Of a stretch of DNA of 64,000 nt, positions 36,081 to 45,540 are shown one piece after another. The number at the start of each line of letters is the position of its first letter. Position 1 is the stretch's first letter. Location of the stretch: positions 157,501-221,500 of the forward strand of contig JACZWU010000001.1 in the NCBI GenBank assembly GCA_022571985.1. The letters are read 5' to 3'. A program made the position numbers and the translations under genes. The notes under the pieces were generated by a model, which saw only the letters and a list, made by a program, of their open reading frames with translations, did not search any database and was not told where the DNA came from. Origin of the DNA: Candidatus Zixiibacteriota bacterium. GTDB lineage: Bacteria > Zixibacteria > MSB-5A5 > GN15 > FEB-12.

Positions 36081-36136
36081 ATTGAATTTAATAGAATCTT
36101 TTGTCAGAAGATTCCCTACTTATCTACCTACTTACA

Positions 36137-36319
36137 CTAGTTGATCGTAGCCGAGTTACGATTCAAAAACTTCGCTGTTATTAGAGTGTAACGACCGCTT
36201 AATATGGATGTCACCACTCTTGCAAATTTCTGAGTTGACAGAACTTGCAGGCCGTAGGCGTGCCAACAGTCCTTTCTTCCCAACAGAGCAAATTGCTCTT
36301 TTTCTTTTCTCTTAGGCAT
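36137..36319 (-). CDS. Small hypothetical protein
   Basis: A 60-residue ORF starting MPKRKEKEQFALLGRKD, basic and without a membrane segment. I do not recognise it. Support is contextual: AGGGAGG lies 8 bases before the ATG and a strong terminator follows 57 bases after the stop, so it looks like a self-contained expressed unit. A conserved small RNA overlapping it is an alternative. Confidence 0.45.
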   Translation of the reverse strand: MPKRKEKEQFALLGRKDCWHAYGLQVLSTQKFARVVTSILSGRYTLITAKFLNRNSATIN

Positions 36320-36416
36320 AATTGCCTCCCTATTGCCAATCCCCTCCCAAAGGTTAACGACAAATTAAATAAAGCCAGGTTGGCGGTGAAAAATAGGGAT
36401 TCAAATTTTGTTGAGT

Positions 36417-36428
36417 ATCACCTCCTTT
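36417..36428 (-). other. Orphan strong Shine-Dalgarno sequence
   Basis: The minus strand has AAAGGAGGTGAT, perfectly complementary to the 16S 3' end. No ATG, GTG or TTG with a usable frame follows at normal spacing; the first codons run into a stop. It lies in the gap 36320-36532, upstream of the small ORF. No other feature is seen in that gap. Confidence 0.4.
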
Positions 36429-36532
36429 TACATATTAGAACAGCGCAGCGACAGCCCCCAATTGCCATTAATGGACAAGGTCCCACGCTATTCACATCGC
36501 CCCTCTTATTAATAGGTAGTTTGACATACACC

Positions 36533-36850
36533 TTAGTCGGTGATTACGTTGATTAACTTCTTGATAGCCCTGTGTTTATATATATTTACGACTTGCTGGG
36601 TAATGCCAATGATATCAGCAATTTCTCTCTCTTTCAGACCCCTCAGATAATACTTGATGACTTCTTCCTGACGAGCGGAGAGTGAATTGTTGATATGCCA
36701 CTTAAGCTTTCGCAAGAGCCTGGTCTTTAGCTTGGGTTCAATTTTTTGTTCGTTCTCTTTGGAGAAAACAGCTTGCTCGTTGGAAAAAGACTCCAAATAA
36801 AGCCTGTCCACTAAGATTTCTGCAAATCTTGATGCCTTGCGCGGTGACAT
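36533..36850 (-). CDS. Sigma-70 region 4 / LuxR-type HTH protein (no region 2)
   Basis: A protein of about 105 residues from the ATG at 36850. Residues about 55-103 are a region 4-type helix-turn-helix (SARQEEVIKYYLRGLKEREIADIIGITQQVVNIYKHRAIKKLI). The first 50 residues are basic and do not resemble sigma region 2. It can bind DNA but should not act as a full sigma factor. The frame also permits a TTG start two codons earlier, overlapping the upstream gene's stop; either way the two are coupled. Confidence 0.72.
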   Translation of the reverse strand: MSPRKASRFAEILVDRLYLESFSNEQAVFSKENEQKIEPKLKTRLLRKLKWHINNSLSARQEEVIKYYLRGLKEREIADIIGITQQVVNIYKHRAIKKLINVITD

Positions 36851-36852
36851 TG

Positions 36853-37386
36853 TCAATAATCTATATTATTTTTTTCTCGAATTTTGTTCAGGTCAGTTAT
36901 GCTCATTGAGTATTTTCGAGCTGTTTCCAGCCTGATTTCTGTCAGGGCAACTTTTCGCTCATAGCTGGTCAAATCGCCGGGCAGGGACTCAAATTGCTTT
37001 TTGTAATAGGCCAAAAGCTCCTGATGTTTGTCAGACTTGGGTTTGGAGCTAAGGGCAGAACTTTTCTTTTGGGAGGCCTGTTTCAGCTTTTTATTCAGTT
37101 CAGTTATTCTGAGATCTTTGCTATCCACTACATCAGCCATAGAATCCAGCTCTATCAGATATGTTTTTTGCTGAATTGTCAGAGATTCAGCTAAAGTCAC
37201 ATTCTGCTGACCTATGTATTGCTTGAGCGAATCAATATCGCCGGCAAGGGTCAATGCTTTCATTTCGCTGGATATGCGGCCGCTCTCAAAGGAATCTGCG
37301 GTTTTGTCCCGGTCTCTGACTGCTTTGAAGTAGCTTACTGCCACTATCAAAACCAGTAATAATATCGCCAAGAAAAACTTTTTCAT
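36853..37386 (-). CDS. Membrane-anchored coiled-coil protein of unknown function
   Basis: A 177-residue protein: one membrane span (about 4-20, KKFFLAILLLVLIVAVSYF), then mostly helical, charged sequence with coiled-coil heptads near 60-105 (LDSMADVVDSKDLRITELNK). No domain is recognised. I start at the ATG at 37386; a TTG 16 codons upstream is possible but adds a non-conserved piece. It is immediately followed by the region 4-type HTH gene, so it may be a membrane-held regulator of that protein. Confidence 0.6.
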   Translation of the reverse strand: MKKFFLAILLLVLIVAVSYFKAVRDRDKTADSFESGRISSEMKALTLAGDIDSLKQYIGQQNVTLAESLTIQQKTYLIELDSMADVVDSKDLRITELNKKLKQASQKKSSALSSKPKSDKHQELLAYYKKQFESLPGDLTSYERKVALTEIRLETARKYSMSITDLNKIREKNNIDY

Positions 37387-37477
37387 CTTATTTCTTATCC
37401 TCAAAACAAATGATATTTGATTTACTTTGTTCAAGTCAAGTTTGAACTATCTGGCAGAGATTTCAATATCGCCAATT

Positions 37478-38518
37478 TTACTCGGCAAGACTGACAGAAG
37501 CTTCTTCTTCAAGTTCCTTAAGGGATAAATGCTCTTTTTTTAGGAAATAAAAGCCCATACCAGTAATAACCAGATATTGTACAGCATGCAGCGCGATGGC
37601 ACAGGAAAGAGCAACTTCTTTCTCTATTCCATAAATTGCCAGCGACCAAACCACTCCGGCGTGGTAGACGCCTACAAATCCGGGTGATGATGGCACGAGT
37701 ATCGAAATTGATACGATGACCAGCAGCACAAAGGCAGCATCGAGCGGCAGCTGGAAGCCGAAAGCTTCAAAGACAAAGTAATTTGAGACACCCATCAGAA
37801 CCCAGATTAAGAGCGTCTGCAGGGTAACTGAAATTACTCTTTTCACATTTCTTAAGAATTCCACTCCGCGGGCAAATTTCAGGACAATGGACCGGATAAA
37901 CTCTTTAGCCCGCCCGGGCAGAAAAAAGAGATATCTGGTTAGGTAAATACCTGTCTTTTCGGGATGTAAAGAAAGGATTATCATAGAGATCAAACCGGTC
38001 AGTGCTATGCCCATAGCTAAATAAATGCCGACAGTAATTTGGTCGTTGATTTGCTCGCTTAAGCTTTCAGAAAAAGTCAGCACTCCTACAAATATTATCA
38101 GCAAAGCGACCAGGTCGAAAACCATTCGCTCCACAAAAATAGTGGCCATTGAGGCGGATTTTGTAATTTCTTTGTCCTGAGTTGAAAGAGAGTAAGCTCT
38201 GACAAACTCCCCCATTCTGAGAGGCAGCACGTTATTAGCCATAAATCCGACGCAGGTCGCGGCCAGCAGCTTCGAAAACGGTACCTTCTTTATCGGCGCC
38301 AGCATCTCTCTCCAGCGAAAAGCGCGCTGGTACATCGTAATAAATATCAGAATGATGGTCGGCACAAACCACCAGTAGTTAGCCTGCTGCAGTGCCGCTT
38401 TGAGTTTGATGAAATCTATTTCCCGAAACAAAAACCAGACCAGCACAGCCGATATCAGCAGACCTGTGGCCAGGTAAACTCTCTTTTTCGCTTTATTTGT
38501 CAATTGCGGACCGCTCAA
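37478..38518 (-). CDS. Lysylphosphatidylglycerol synthase TM-region / flippase-like membrane protein (UPF0104)
   Basis: A 346-residue protein with about eight spans. LLAATCVGFMANNVLPLRMGEFVRAY and VPSSPGFVGVYHAGVVW are the core motifs of the LPG_synthase_TM (UPF0104/AglD) family, which often lies beside glycosyltransferases and is suspected to move lipid-linked sugars. It has no aminoacyl-transfer domain. It starts with TTG inside the end of the GT4 gene (26-base overlap). Confidence 0.87.
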   Translation of the reverse strand: MSGPQLTNKAKKRVYLATGLLISAVLVWFLFREIDFIKLKAALQQANYWWFVPTIILIFITMYQRAFRWREMLAPIKKVPFSKLLAATCVGFMANNVLPLRMGEFVRAYSLSTQDKEITKSASMATIFVERMVFDLVALLIIFVGVLTFSESLSEQINDQITVGIYLAMGIALTGLISMIILSLHPEKTGIYLTRYLFFLPGRAKEFIRSIVLKFARGVEFLRNVKRVISVTLQTLLIWVLMGVSNYFVFEAFGFQLPLDAAFVLLVIVSISILVPSSPGFVGVYHAGVVWSLAIYGIEKEVALSCAIALHAVQYLVITGMGFYFLKKEHLSLKELEEEASVSLAE

Positions 38519-39614
38519 GTTCTATCAGTTGTTTTTCAAATTCTTTGGCAGCGCTGTCCCAATTAAATTTCTCGGCCCACTCCAGAGCAGACTTCTCCAG
38601 CTTCTGCCTGTAATCAGAATTGTTCAAAATTTTCATAATGGACTCAACCATTGCCTCGACATCGCCATAAGGGTATAGTAAACCAGTCTCCCCGTCTTTG
38701 ACCGAATCACGCAGCCCCGGTGAGTCGGCAGCCACCACTGTCGTACCAACTGAGTTGCATTCTATATTTGTAAGCCCCCAGCCCTCTCGAATTGAAGGCA
38801 GCACCGCCAGATGACAACGGCGCATCCGTTCTACTTTTTCATCCTGCGAAACAAAGCCTGCAAAATCTATCGCATCAGAGAGTCTGAGCGAATCGGCTAA
38901 TTTTTTTAGAGCCTCAGTATAATCGCCGGCGCCCACAATCATCAACCGGGCATCGGAAATTTTGTCTTTTACTTTCTTAAATGCCAAAATAAGATGCTGA
39001 ATCGATTTATATTTTTTGATTCGTCCCAGATACAGAATAGTCGGCTGCTCATATTTACTGACACTTGAGTCATATTTATAAACTTCCCTGTCAATACCGC
39101 AGTAAGTCACGGCAATGTTTTTTTCGGGAATTCCGCGTTTGGCCAGGTCGTCAGCTGTTGATTCAGAAATGACATTGAATTTGTTGCGCCCATATACCCA
39201 GGTAAACGGTATTTCAGAGAAATAAATATAACTGGCCAGGATAAAATTAAGCTCATGAAAGACTGTTGTTGCAAAAAGATGAGGCACCACCACTAAAGTA
39301 TTAATATTCAAGTACAGCGGTGTATAAAACGGAATCTTGTTGATGTCTTCAATTAGCATATCAAAGTTATTTTCTTTGATTATTTTTCGAAGATAAAACG
39401 GAGCTATCAGGTTGAAATTGTAGCGGTTGCCGCGGCGAATTATTTGAATTCCCTCGACAATCTCTTCAGCGGCACAATCTTTGAAACCGGAGCAAAAAAG
39501 CGTGACCTGGTGTCCGTACTTAACCAGCCGTCTGAGCAGTTCCTCAAGATGTACTTCGGCGCCTCCTCCATAGGGATTTTTCAGGTCATTCCAGTTAAGA
39601 GCAAGTATTTTCAT
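38493..39614 (-). CDS. Glycosyltransferase family 4 protein
   Basis: A 373-residue GT-B enzyme. The N-terminal domain has GGGAEVHLEELLRRLV for acceptor binding. The C-terminal donor domain has ILYLGRIKKYKSIQHLILAF, LAVLPSIREGWGLTNIE (the EX7E-type region) and SPGLRDSVKDGETGLLYPYGD. It should transfer a sugar from a nucleotide donor at the cytoplasmic face. It overlaps both neighbours (4 bases upstream, 26 downstream), forming a tight operon. Confidence 0.93.
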   Translation of the reverse strand: MKILALNWNDLKNPYGGGAEVHLEELLRRLVKYGHQVTLFCSGFKDCAAEEIVEGIQIIRRGNRYNFNLIAPFYLRKIIKENNFDMLIEDINKIPFYTPLYLNINTLVVVPHLFATTVFHELNFILASYIYFSEIPFTWVYGRNKFNVISESTADDLAKRGIPEKNIAVTYCGIDREVYKYDSSVSKYEQPTILYLGRIKKYKSIQHLILAFKKVKDKISDARLMIVGAGDYTEALKKLADSLRLSDAIDFAGFVSQDEKVERMRRCHLAVLPSIREGWGLTNIECNSVGTTVVAADSPGLRDSVKDGETGLLYPYGDVEAMVESIMKILNNSDYRQKLEKSALEWAEKFNWDSAAKEFEKQLIELERSAIDK

Positions 39615-42600
39615 TTATCTGGCAGCTTCCCCGGACTGTCGCCACTATTGACGGCTCGCTCAAGGTCCCGGTATATCTCTCTGACCTGTTCATCATGGGG
39701 ATTATGCTGCAGCCACTTGCTGATTTCAGCACGCATGGCATTAAGCCGCCTGTCACGCAAATAAATCCGCATCAGTTCATCGAATAAAGCCCTGTTGGTT
39801 GGCTGCAGGGACAATTGTAATTTGAGTGTCGCCTCTGCCCTGACATTATCTCCTTTGGCGCTGTAAGTCTGAGCCAGCAAAACATACATATATGTTTTAT
39901 CGTCAAGATTTACGCTATCTATCAGAGCTTTGAGCTCCGCACTTTTTCTCTGATCGTAATACAATCTGGATAGAAATTTCAGAGGAGCCTTTGCAGACGG
40001 AATTAATTGTCTGGCTCTGAGAACCAGAGATTCGGAGCGTTCGAAGTCTTTTTGCACTCTTAAGGCATCACCCAGCACTAAGAAGCCGTTGGCCAGATTT
40101 TTGGCAAGTCTGGCCGAGGTTTCGTTTAAATATACATCCGGATCATTTAAGTGCCGATACTGGAATTTGTCCGGACTCGTAAACAGCTCATACGATTCTT
40201 CTATATCTACACCCAGATTCCTGACTGTGTTGTTAACTCGCCAGGCCATGCCTTTTAGTGACAACAGCGAATCTAATGAGCGTCCTTTATATTTTCTGGC
40301 GCTTGATCCTACGGTAACTGAGAAATTTATTGGCGTCTTACCAAAATTCTCTTTCATTATGATATCAATGACCTGATCCTGTAATTTGAATACAGTACCG
40401 TCCCTTGTCCGGAATGGTCTCATCTGATCAATTTCCTGGTCAGTTAAGCTGAAATTAACACCAAGATTTGATTGTAATTGTTTAATGTACCACCTGGTAT
40501 TGGACAAAGAGAGATTAACATTTTTGACGTCAGTTCGTACTCCGTAAACCTGCTGCAGACACCATAAAGGGAAAGTGTCGTTATCGCCGCTGGTAAAGAA
40601 AATTGCATTTTCATCGGCGGAGGTTAACAAGTTGTAGGCGTAGTCGAAGGGCAGATAATTGTCGGTTCTGTCGGCAAAGTGATAATTGCCGGCAACAGTA
40701 ACAACAGGTAAAAAGAATAATAACGAAGCAGCTGTTACGGCTGTTTTTCTTGCAATCGGCGCCAGGCTGCTGACCGCATCACGGATATAATATACTGTCG
40801 CGGCAATACCCAGACCTATAGCCATGCCGAAGACAACAAAAGCCGGCGTGAAAAAATAATCCCGGTTGCGGACTTCCAGATAATCACCACCGGTCTGCGG
40901 ATTGATACGGGTGCCGTCTGCAAAGTTCATATACAAAACCAGCCCTGCCGAACCAATCAACAGCAGCGAAAGAAGTATCACGCCCCTGGCCGGCTTTTTT
41001 CGGATCACCTCCCAGAATCCGAACAATCCCAGCAGCAGCGGAATGATCAAGAACGGCCCGGGAAAACCGAACTGCTCTTTGAAGGCTTTCCAGAAACCCA
41101 TGCGACGAAAATCACCAAATTGGTTTTGCCATTCTCCTCGACGCTTAAACATTCTATCAACCATTGATTGCGAGCCATATTGCTTTCTTTCAAAGTAATT
41201 TATGGTCGCCTGAACACTCGACGACGGGTTATTTTCATTAATGGCCGGATGAAGCGATGAGCGAATCGGAATAAACAGATGGCAGGAAAAACCGATAGCA
41301 GCCACGAGAACGATCAGAATAGCATTCTTCCAGCCGCTCAACTTAAAGATTAAACCGGCCAGAGTTAGAATAGCCAGTACTACCATGGTACCGTAAAAAT
41401 ATTGAGTGACGCCGAGCACTATCAACATGGTACCAGCAGTCGCAATGAGCATTGACCAATTAATGTAACGATAGATCAGCAAGACTAAGACAACGGCCAT
41501 AACGGCTGAGATAGCGAGAAAACTCCTGTGACCTTTCAGTGCATCCAGAAATACGAATCCTGACATGACGGCAGCTACGCCGATAAACAGAGCCACGTTG
41601 AAGTAATGGTCACTGTCCACTCCGCTTCTTCTTAACGATACTCTCTTTATCAATGCATAAAATCCGAACGCTATTAAAGCAGCAAAGGAAATTCCCCCGA
41701 TAGTATTAAGCGTGCCTGCAGCCGCAGAAGATAAATTCCCCGAGGCTCCGGCGGCAATCATCATTGATTCGTATAGTTTGCCAAACAGCGGAGCGACAGA
41801 AAGCGTGAACCCGGCCAGAGCAATCAGATATATGCCTTTTATCTTATCAAACGAAAAGACAAAAAACAAAAATATCAGACTCACTATCAAGACTGGCAGG
41901 TATAACGGAATCTCGGTCGGCCTGGATGAAAGAATAAAAATCAGATACAGTTCAAAGAAAATAAAGCCGCCCACGGCATACCATACTTTGGCAGGCGCAT
42001 TACCTTTCAAGACAAAAGCAAGTGACACGACTGGTAAAACTAAGAAAGTCGTCATGTGTACGCCTATTCCCAAAAAGGCCAGATAGAAAATTAGTGCTAC
42101 TAACTTGATACTTCCCGGCTCATCTCTGTTGTCAAGATACAGCAGGGTCAGCCAGAGGATTCCCATAAAGAGCATCATCGAAAGTCCGTAAACTTCGGTC
42201 TCAACAGAATTATTCCAGTTAGTAATTCCAAAGGCGGCAATTAAGGCGCCGCTTACAGAACCGGCGTGAATAATCAGCCTGTTACCAAAATCTGCTTTGT
42301 TATCAAACCAGTAGCCAAGTATCTTGGCGGCACAAAGGTAGCAGAATAAAGCGGTAAAAGCCGAGCTTAGCGCCGATAGAAAGTTCAGCCTGACTGAGAT
42401 GTCTTCAAAAATGGGAATGATCGAAAAAATCCTCCCTATCAAAATGTAGAGAGGTGTCCCCGGCGGATGCGGGATGCCCAGAATATAACTGCAGGCGATA
42501 AACTCGCCGCAATCCCAGAACGACAAAGTTGGCGCCATCGTCTTGACATAAATCAAAAGCGTAGCAAGTAACACGAAAGCGCCGCTGAATAATTGAAGCC

Positions 42601-42631
42601 TGTCAATCTTTTGTAAATAGTTCTTCAGCAT
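39611..42631 (-). CDS. DUF2723 (GT117-type) membrane glycosyltransferase with C-terminal TPR region
   Basis: A 1006-residue protein. Residues 1-660 have about 14 spans and the DUF2723 motif SFWDCGEFIACSYILGIPHPPGTPLY with the acidic pair in the first outer loop. A periplasmic domain with DGTRINPQTGGDYLEVRNRDYFF follows, and residues about 830-1000 look like TPR helices (LARNLANGFLVLGDALRVQKD-type, TYVLLAQTYSAKGDN). DUF2723 proteins in FCB bacteria are O-mannosyl/arabinosyl-like GT-C enzymes. First gene of the three-gene operon. Confidence 0.87.
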   Translation of the reverse strand: MLKNYLQKIDRLQLFSGAFVLLATLLIYVKTMAPTLSFWDCGEFIACSYILGIPHPPGTPLYILIGRIFSIIPIFEDISVRLNFLSALSSAFTALFCYLCAAKILGYWFDNKADFGNRLIIHAGSVSGALIAAFGITNWNNSVETEVYGLSMMLFMGILWLTLLYLDNRDEPGSIKLVALIFYLAFLGIGVHMTTFLVLPVVSLAFVLKGNAPAKVWYAVGGFIFFELYLIFILSSRPTEIPLYLPVLIVSLIFLFFVFSFDKIKGIYLIALAGFTLSVAPLFGKLYESMMIAAGASGNLSSAAAGTLNTIGGISFAALIAFGFYALIKRVSLRRSGVDSDHYFNVALFIGVAAVMSGFVFLDALKGHRSFLAISAVMAVVLVLLIYRYINWSMLIATAGTMLIVLGVTQYFYGTMVVLAILTLAGLIFKLSGWKNAILIVLVAAIGFSCHLFIPIRSSLHPAINENNPSSSVQATINYFERKQYGSQSMVDRMFKRRGEWQNQFGDFRRMGFWKAFKEQFGFPGPFLIIPLLLGLFGFWEVIRKKPARGVILLSLLLIGSAGLVLYMNFADGTRINPQTGGDYLEVRNRDYFFTPAFVVFGMAIGLGIAATVYYIRDAVSSLAPIARKTAVTAASLLFFLPVVTVAGNYHFADRTDNYLPFDYAYNLLTSADENAIFFTSGDNDTFPLWCLQQVYGVRTDVKNVNLSLSNTRWYIKQLQSNLGVNFSLTDQEIDQMRPFRTRDGTVFKLQDQVIDIIMKENFGKTPINFSVTVGSSARKYKGRSLDSLLSLKGMAWRVNNTVRNLGVDIEESYELFTSPDKFQYRHLNDPDVYLNETSARLAKNLANGFLVLGDALRVQKDFERSESLVLRARQLIPSAKAPLKFLSRLYYDQRKSAELKALIDSVNLDDKTYMYVLLAQTYSAKGDNVRAEATLKLQLSLQPTNRALFDELMRIYLRDRRLNAMRAEISKWLQHNPHDEQVREIYRDLERAVNSGDSPGKLPDK

Positions 42632-42778
42632 AGTCAGTCTGTTATACCGCCGGAAATTCTCCTTCGGCGAAGCAAATTATGGTTTTCTAAATTTCGGGGG
42701 AATATATAAGATTACAGACAACAATCAATTTCAATTTTTACCGATTGACCCTGTCGATTCCTCGCCTTCTCGCGGCTA

Positions 42779-43201
42779 TCATGTATTGATAGTCTTGCAA
42801 AAGCCATCGAGAATGCCGTTTACAAATGACGAGGATTTTTCTGTCGAATAAGTCTTGGCCAGTTCGATCGCTTCATTGATAACAACTTTAACCGGCACGT
42901 CAGGCAGATGTCTTAATTCTACCATGGCCATTCGCAAAATATTTCGGTCAATATTATTTATTCTTTCTATTTTCCAGTTCTTGAGCAAAGCTGAAATCTC
43001 GCTGTCGGCCCAGCTAATATTTTCTCTGGTTAACTCAAAAAGCTCGGAGGCAAAATTCTGATGTCTTTCAGGAAGAGATTGTTCGTTGGCCAGCTTCTCG
43101 ATTGATATTTCCGGCTCAATGCTGCCGCAGTCGACAGCATAAAGTGCCTGAAGCACCAGCACTCTGGCCTTGTGGCGGGGCGGTCTGCGAACTTCCGTCA
43201 T
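42779..43201 (-). CDS. nusB: Transcription antitermination factor NusB
   Basis: A 140-residue all-helical protein: [18 protein letters not shown] at the N-terminus and [20 protein letters not shown] ... FVNGILDGF near the end, the NusB signatures. NusB binds boxA with S10 (NusE), and two boxA sites are present in the rRNA operon of this window. Its ATG overlaps the ribH stop (ATGA), so it is the last gene of the riboflavin operon, a frequent linkage. Confidence 0.96.
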   Translation of the reverse strand: MTEVRRPPRHKARVLVLQALYAVDCGSIEPEISIEKLANEQSLPERHQNFASELFELTRENISWADSEISALLKNWKIERINNIDRNILRMAMVELRHLPDVPVKVVINEAIELAKTYSTEKSSSFVNGILDGFCKTINT

Positions 43202-43665
43202 GTCTGTTTATCCAAACTTATCATTTCTATAGCGGCAAGTGCTGCGTCCCAGCCTTTGTTACCGGCTTTGGCGCCGCAGCGGTCGATTGCCTGTTCAAGA
43301 TTCTCTGTTGTCACTATACCATACAGTACTGGTATATCTGATTCAAGTGAAAGTTTCGCTATCCCGGCAGCAGACTCACCGGCGACATAATCAAAATGCG
43401 GCGTCTCTCCTCTGATAATTACCCCCAGACAAACAATAGCGTCAAAGTTCTTCGAGTCTGCCAGCTTGGCGGCGGTATGCGGTATTTCAAAAGCACCCGG
43501 TACATGACAGACTGTAATGTCAGACTCACTGGCGCCGTGCCTTTCGAGGCAGTCTATGGCGCCTTCCACCAGTTTATCAGTCAAAAAGTGATTGAACCTG
43601 CTGACTACTATGCCAAATTTCTGGCCCGATGCATCAAGCTTCCCTTTAATGTTTTTCGGCGCCAC
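43198..43665 (-). CDS. ribH: 6,7-dimethyl-8-ribityllumazine synthase (lumazine synthase)
   Basis: A 155-residue enzyme that condenses the RibB product with the pyrimidinedione to lumazine. Motifs: [47 protein letters not shown] and the catalytic His region, [14 protein letters not shown]. It starts with GTG inside the end of ribBA (20-base overlap). Confidence 0.97.
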   Translation of the reverse strand: MAPKNIKGKLDASGQKFGIVVSRFNHFLTDKLVEGAIDCLERHGASESDITVCHVPGAFEIPHTAAKLADSKNFDAIVCLGVIIRGETPHFDYVAGESAAGIAKLSLESDIPVLYGIVTTENLEQAIDRCGAKAGNKGWDAALAAIEMISLDKQT

Positions 43666-44899
43666 GTCTGATTTCCTGATTGTGACCGGTTAATTTTAGA
43701 ATATGACCCATCTTATCGCGCTTGGTTTCAAGATAGGCTCGATTGGAACTAGTTGGCACGGTCTGAAGCGGCACGCGCTCTACTATATCAAGACCGTGTC
43801 CTTTTAGCCCGATAACTTTGCTGGGATTGTTGGTCAACAGTCTTATTGAGGACAGCCCCAGATCTCTGAGAATCTGGGCACCGATGCCGTAGTCCCTCAA
43901 GTCTGCTGCAAAACCAAGTTCTTCGTTAGCCTCAACAGTGTCACGGCCATGCTCCTGAAGTTCGTATGCTTTAAGCTTGTTTACTAATCCTATACCCCGG
44001 CCTTCCTGTCCCATATAAAGCACCACGCCGCAGCCTTCTGCTTCAATCAGTTTCATGGCCTGGTCGAGCTGTTCACCGCAGTCACAGCGCACCGATCCAA
44101 AAACATCCCCGGTAAGACAGCTCGAATGCAGCCTGACCAGAACATTTTCGGTATTTCTTACATCACCTTTTACCAGAGCCAGATGATGTTCGTCAGCAAC
44201 TTCTGAACGATAGAGATAAAGCTGAAAATCCCCTAGTTTGGTCGGGAGATTTACCGTGTTCATTCTATGTACCAGTTTTTGGTTGGCGTTGCGGTAGGCT
44301 ATCAAATCCTGAATCGTAATGATTTTTAAATTGAATTTCTCTGCCAATTCCATAAGCCTGGGGACCCTGGCCATGCTGCCATCATCGTCCATTATCTCGC
44401 ACAATATGCCGAGCGGTGCTAATCCGGCCAGCCGGCAGAGATCTACTGTTGCTTCAGTATGTCCGGCTCTGGCTAAAACGCCTCCATCGACTGCTTGAAT
44501 CGGAAAAACATGACCCGGTCGGGCCAGATCATCAGGTTTAGTTTTGGAATCGACCAGTGCCTTAATGGTCTTAGCTCTGTCCTCTGCTGAGATTCCTGTT
44601 GTGGTCCCTTTGACAACATCAACCGAAACAGAAAAACGCGTGCCCAGCAAGGCGCTGTTTTTCTGTACCATCGGCTGCAGCTCCAGTTCATTCAATCTAT
44701 CTTGAGGCATAGGCACACAAATCAGGCCTCTGCCATGCGTCACAAAGAAGTTGATATCAGCTGCCGTAACTTTTTCAGCGGCCATTATCAAATCTCCCTC
44801 GTTCTCACGGTCTTCGTCATCAACTACAATTACGAATCGGCCGCTCTTTATATCTTTAACTGCTTCTTCAATTGTACTGAATTTATAGTGGGTGGCCAT
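43646..44899 (-). CDS. ribBA: Bifunctional 3,4-DHBP synthase / GTP cyclohydrolase II
   Basis: A 417-residue fusion. Residues 1-205 are RibB ([45 protein letters not shown]). Residues about 210-400 are RibA with the zinc cysteines in [20 protein letters not shown] and the [11 protein letters not shown] motif. The two halves start the two branches of riboflavin synthesis. An AAGGAGG lies 8 bases before the ATG. Confidence 0.97.
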   Translation of the reverse strand: MATHYKFSTIEEAVKDIKSGRFVIVVDDEDRENEGDLIMAAEKVTAADINFFVTHGRGLICVPMPQDRLNELELQPMVQKNSALLGTRFSVSVDVVKGTTTGISAEDRAKTIKALVDSKTKPDDLARPGHVFPIQAVDGGVLARAGHTEATVDLCRLAGLAPLGILCEIMDDDGSMARVPRLMELAEKFNLKIITIQDLIAYRNANQKLVHRMNTVNLPTKLGDFQLYLYRSEVADEHHLALVKGDVRNTENVLVRLHSSCLTGDVFGSVRCDCGEQLDQAMKLIEAEGCGVVLYMGQEGRGIGLVNKLKAYELQEHGRDTVEANEELGFAADLRDYGIGAQILRDLGLSSIRLLTNNPSKVIGLKGHGLDIVERVPLQTVPTSSNRAYLETKRDKMGHILKLTGHNQEIRRGAEKH

Positions 44900-44902
44900 T
44901 TT

Positions 44903-45538
44903 TCACCAGCCTCCTTCGGATAATTTAGCAAGCGCTTGCTTGTCAGGGTTACTGCTCTCTTGAGCTTTGACCGCATACTTGCCGATTATATCAAATTCAA
45001 GATTTACTTTGTCATTTGCTTTTAAATTTTGCAGGTTCGTCGTTTCAAGAGTATGAGGTATCAGATTAACCGTGAGTCTGTTTTCAATGACAGAATTGAC
45101 CGTCAATGAGACACCGTTTATAGTGATTGAACCTTTCTCTACAACTAACAGTTCGAACTTTTTGTCGAAAGTAACTGATAGCTCTACCGAGTCACCGACA
45201 GCTTTGGCAACTAATATCAGACCGGTATCATCGACATGACCGCTGACAAAATGCCCGCCCAGACGGCTGCCAATTTTTAAGGGACGTTCAAGATTTATTT
45301 TCGAACCAACTTTGTAATTAGCTGCTATCGTTTTGTTTATAGTTTCCTGAGACACTTCGACAGTGAACTTTTGCCTGTCAGACGAAACGATAGTTAAACA
45401 GATGCCATCACAGGCCACGGAGTCGCCGATTTTATGTTTCTCATCATCAAACATTGCTTCAATATCAAAAACCAGATAGTTGTTCTTATCTGAAATTTTC
45501 TTAATCTTTCCGGTTGTTTCTATAAGTCCCGTGAACAT
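44903..45538 (-). CDS. ribE: Riboflavin synthase alpha chain
   Basis: A 211-residue enzyme with two lumazine-binding barrels; each has a CDGICLTI / INGVSLTV-type motif and G-x-F-V-S-G-H-V-D (LGGHFVSGHVDDTG). It dismutates two lumazines to riboflavin. I start at MFTGLIE (45538), the family's conserved N-terminus, two bases after the ribD stop; the frame could extend five codons further upstream into ribD. Confidence 0.96.
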   Translation of the reverse strand: MFTGLIETTGKIKKISDKNNYLVFDIEAMFDDEKHKIGDSVACDGICLTIVSSDRQKFTVEVSQETINKTIAANYKVGSKINLERPLKIGSRLGGHFVSGHVDDTGLILVAKAVGDSVELSVTFDKKFELLVVEKGSITINGVSLTVNSVIENRLTVNLIPHTLETTNLQNLKANDKVNLEFDIIGKYAVKAQESSNPDKQALAKLSEGGW

Positions 45539-45540
45539 CT

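Noticed and set aside
36853-37434. TTG start at 37434 for the coiled-coil protein
   Set aside because: The ATG at 37386 places the membrane span at the N-terminus, while the extension shows no family pattern.
42632-42778. A hairpin (CCGCCG...CGGCG) before the DUF2723 gene as a riboswitch
   Set aside because: It is short and matches no riboswitch class that I know. It may only be a leader hairpin.
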